Origin: Nicotiana tabacum
Taxonomy: Eukaryota; Streptophyta; Magnoliopsida; Solanales; Solanaceae
Direction of reading: 5' to 3'
DNA: 64,000 bases
NCBI RefSeq assembly: GCF_000715075.1
Contig: NC_134097.1
Coordinates: 126,106,997 to 126,170,996, forward strand
Positions 61,452 to 64,000 of the stretch are shown in pieces (positions within the stretch are counted from its first letter, which is position 1; every line of letters begins with the position of its first letter). The position numbers and the translations under genes were made by a program. The notes under the pieces were generated by a model that saw only the letters and a list, made by a program, of their open reading frames with translations, was not told where the DNA came from and did no database searches.

Positions 61452-63146
61452 TCATATCCTGATTACAGTTGGAGAAGAATCAGGCTGGCCTACTGAAGAA
61501 GATTTTGAGGCATCCATGAATGCTGGCGCCTCCTCCAAACAACTTTGAGTATCATCACTTATCCCCTCAATAGTCATTTTCTCCACTTCTTCTTGAGTGT
61601 ATATATGGATCTTGGATACTACCTCACAGAACTCGCTGCAACAGTCATTAGAAGGTAACCATAAGTGTATCGACCAATCACTTGTGGGAGGAGAAAAGTA
61701 AAAGAAAACTCGGATTCTGTAGAGATGATTTAACATCCAAAACTCAAGAAGCTAATTGGAAGAGAAATTTTGTGGGGTTCTCATGATTCATAGATATACG
61801 TCGTTTTGAGTAATATCTTTTGAACTTGGTATAAAATAATTGAGACAGCAATGAGAACTCAAATGCATGAAAAAGAGACTTACTGCCATGGATCGTCTCC
61901 GACAACCATCATGTCATTCTCACTGTCGGTATACAAGATTCGCCATCCCTTATTGGGATCTCTTAGGAGGTCTTCCATGTTGAAAAGCCTCTCCAACTCA
62001 ACCAGCAAATCCTCATAGCCATTCAACCGTGAGAGATCAATGGCTCGTCCAACCAAGCTGCCTTGTTTGTGAACCTTCACCCATTTATTAAATATTAGCA
62101 ATAGAGTCTGAAGTGAAAGCATTTCCAATCCATTAAGTGCACTTACCGAAGCTTACCTTTGTACAGCTCCTCTTACCAGAACTGTGCGAGCTAGGAGTAG
62201 AGGGTTCTTTTATTAAGGAAAAGCCAAATAGTTTACAAGAAGCCTGTGCATTTAAGGAGCCACCGTTCTCATTCTTGAAATTTGTCTCCGGAATAGACAA
62301 TTTGGACATCTCCAGTGGCCTCTGCTCATTTGCAAACTTCTGCATTCCATCTTCTTCCCTCCTAATCCCATTTTGGATTGAATTCTGGTTTAAGGTAGGA
62401 TTTTCTCTTTGGAAATTGTTATTAATGTAGGAATGCACTACAGGATCTTGTCCAGCTCTATACATCGCATTATATGGTAGAAACACATTCCTCACCCCTT
62501 CAGAAGCAAGGGGATAGAAATTGGTCTTCGGCCTCTGATATGTGCTAAAAACATTGCAACCAAATTCAGGTTTTCCCCAAGCACCAAAATTAACATCACC
62601 TTTTCCAGTAAGGGATCTTAACAAGCAAATTTCTTGACCTTGCAAGACCTTTGGAAACCTATTGGATTCCAGAAAGCCTGTGTAGGTTGTTGGAGGCTGA
62701 GTTTTCACAAAGTCTCCAACAACTATGTTCTCTATACCAGTTGGCATGAGATTGTGACGAGCTACATTTTGCAGCTCAAAATCCAGTGGGCGGACTGTCT
62801 TATCACATCCATAGGGAGGTGATATCAGACCTAAATTTTCTTGACCTTGCAAGACCTTGGAGGATCTTACCGACTCCTCAAAGTCCAAAAGAGCACTCCC
62901 TCCTGTAAAAAAGAACAAGAACATTAGTGGAATCATGACATAATGACAACATAATCAAAATAATATTCGAAAAGTTTGATCAGTACCAGCAAAATGGCTG
63001 TCCAATGATGGAGCCTGCTGACTAGTCCGCAGTTTCTTCAGTCTTGGAGACTGAATGCTCAGTGGTGGTAAGGAAACTGAAGAATCAATTTCCCACGGAG
63101 AAACCCGTTCTTGATGATTACTCATGATATCTTCATCCCATCTGAC
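61452..63146 (-). CDS. ARF4: Auxin response factor 4, C-terminal four exons (partial)
   Basis: A transcription factor that binds auxin response elements, mainly as a repressor in organ polarity and patterning. Exons on the minus strand: 63146-62987 (VRWDEDIMSNHQERVSPWEI, the end of the auxin-response domain), 62902-62157 (249-codon middle region), 62074-61884 and 61635-61452 (PB1 domain, then a tail ending SSPTVIRI). Introns are GT-AG with consistent phase. The PB1 domain has both faces: the lysine near KVHKQGSLVGRAIDLSRL and the acidic DSENDMMVVGDDPW. Two tasiR-ARF sites (KVLQGQE twice) restrict it to ARF3/ARF4, and PB1 excludes ARF3, which lacks it. The B3 DNA-binding exons lie beyond the window. 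The frame is intact. Confidence 0.93.
62631..62651 (-). promoter_or_regulatory. tasiR-ARF target site 2 (ARF4)
   Basis: A second site with the same 21 bases as site 1, 207 bp downstream in the mRNA, also read as KVLQGQE. Paired sites are the known arrangement in ARF3 and ARF4. Confidence 0.88.
62838..62858 (-). promoter_or_regulatory. tasiR-ARF target site 1 (ARF4)
   Basis: A 21-nt site encoding KVLQGQE, complementary to the TAS3-derived tasiR-ARF. It lies near the start of the long exon. TAS3 small RNAs made through miR390, AGO7, RDR6 and DCL4 direct cleavage of ARF3/ARF4 mRNA at such sites. Confidence 0.88.
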
Positions 63147-64000
63147 CTATTATAGTTGATAACAAGGATACTTAGATCAAAAAGTTTTCGAGTTATCAAC
63201 GGACACAATACTTATTATAAATTTGTAACAGCTTTGGTTAGAAGAAATTATTTCAAGATATGCAATACAAGGATGTATTTTAATATTATGCCAAAAGCAA
63301 ACTTTATCAGTCTTGACAGGAAAAATCTATCAAGCATCTTACAACAACTGAGCATTTAGCAATTTCTCGTTGTAGTTACAATCAAAGCAAGAATAGTTTG
63401 ATAATTAATCTTAGCCCTGAAGGGCTATACAGGCTTTAATGCACATCCATATTCTAATTATTATTTTTTAACATCAAAACCAAGAAACGAACATCAAAAT
63501 CATTCTCTTAACTTTCAAACATTCCAACTTTGCTGAACTCGTCTGAATCACACTTAGACGATCCAGTTCACAACCAAACATTACACACAAGTTCCAATCA
63601 ACTAAATGGACTTATCCAAGGTATCAAAACCACCATAGGAGTCCGACAACACCGAAGTCAACTCCCGGTCAAGCCTTTGAATTATCCAATTCTTCAAATT
63701 GCCGACTTTCGACAAATACAATTAATAAAAGAAAAAAAAACGAGCATATGGTCCTGCGTCTCCTTCTAGTGTTCCTAGTGGTATTCAACAAGCAGATCAA
63801 GGTGTTAGAAAACTGCCGAGTCTGGATAAACAGGGTACTGCTACAAGGGAACACCGGCAGAAAATTCAAGAACATAAAGGGGTCTGAAAGTAACAAGGAA
63901 GAAAGAAGAGCACCCTAGATAAATAGAACAAATTTCCAACTGGCTCAAAAACATGAAATGATAAGTGGAGCATAACAACTTCTATATACAATTTAATGTC
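63147..64000 (-). other. ARF4 intron with an LTR-like relic
   Basis: No further ARF4 exon is recognised. The part at about 63475-63720 (AACTTTCAAACATTCCAACTTTGCTGAACTCGTC..., then CACCGAAGTCAACTCCCGGTCAAG) resembles the minus-strand LTR fragment at 23100-23410. It is likely an old LTR piece inside the intron. Confidence 0.5.

Overview
The window looks like plant nuclear DNA from a Solanaceae, probably Nicotiana-like. This is inferred from the repeat types (Ty3/gypsy LTRs with a GGTTGCACGCCGCAAC minisatellite, CACTA, Helitrons, Au-type SINEs, RTE LINE tails) and from two ordinary plant genes at the right-hand end. It has two parts: about 49 kb of nested transposable elements, then about 14 kb of gene-bearing DNA.

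Region 1-10586 is the end of a CACTA (En/Spm) transposon on the minus strand with a decayed TNP2 transposase. An LTR lies inside its transposase. An L1-type LINE (14-bp target duplication) sits about 42 bp from its terminus, and a 1.5-kb solo LTR (duplication ACTAC) lies inside ORF1 of that LINE. Region 10587-15489 holds a Helitron 3' end directly abutting a second Helitron, a local tandem duplication, a tRNA-derived SINE, and a ~735-bp sequence repeated in the same orientation 27.5 kb further on.

Region 15490-40535 is an LTR-retrotransposon nest. It contains an inverted LTR fragment fused to a pol pseudogene with its 3' LTR (17005-23014), another LTR fragment, and a solo LTR (23851-37073) split by a complete 10.3-kb element (25160-35473, duplication AATAC). 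It ends with a further solo LTR (37328-40535, duplication AGAAA). The LTRs differ but share a layout: a CpG-rich block of short repeats about 0.7-1 kb in, a GGTAAG splice-donor-like site after it, expandable tandem repeats, then a TGTGCAG acceptor-like site.

Region 40626-49047 has a small Helitron, a likely 5.3-kb Helitron with an Au SINE inside, and an RTE LINE 3' end.

The gene region starts near 49.9 kb. An intact 15-exon gene for mitochondrial isovaleryl-CoA dehydrogenase (IVD, 411 residues; leucine catabolism) runs on the plus strand from 50035 to 59982. Convergent with it, on the minus strand, are the last four coding exons of an auxin response factor (61452-63146), identified as ARF4 by its PB1 domain and two tasiR-ARF target sites. 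Its B3 DNA-binding half lies beyond the window. I found no convincing new biological system; the most interesting unexplained signal is the shared donor/acceptor and CpG-block layout of the LTRs.
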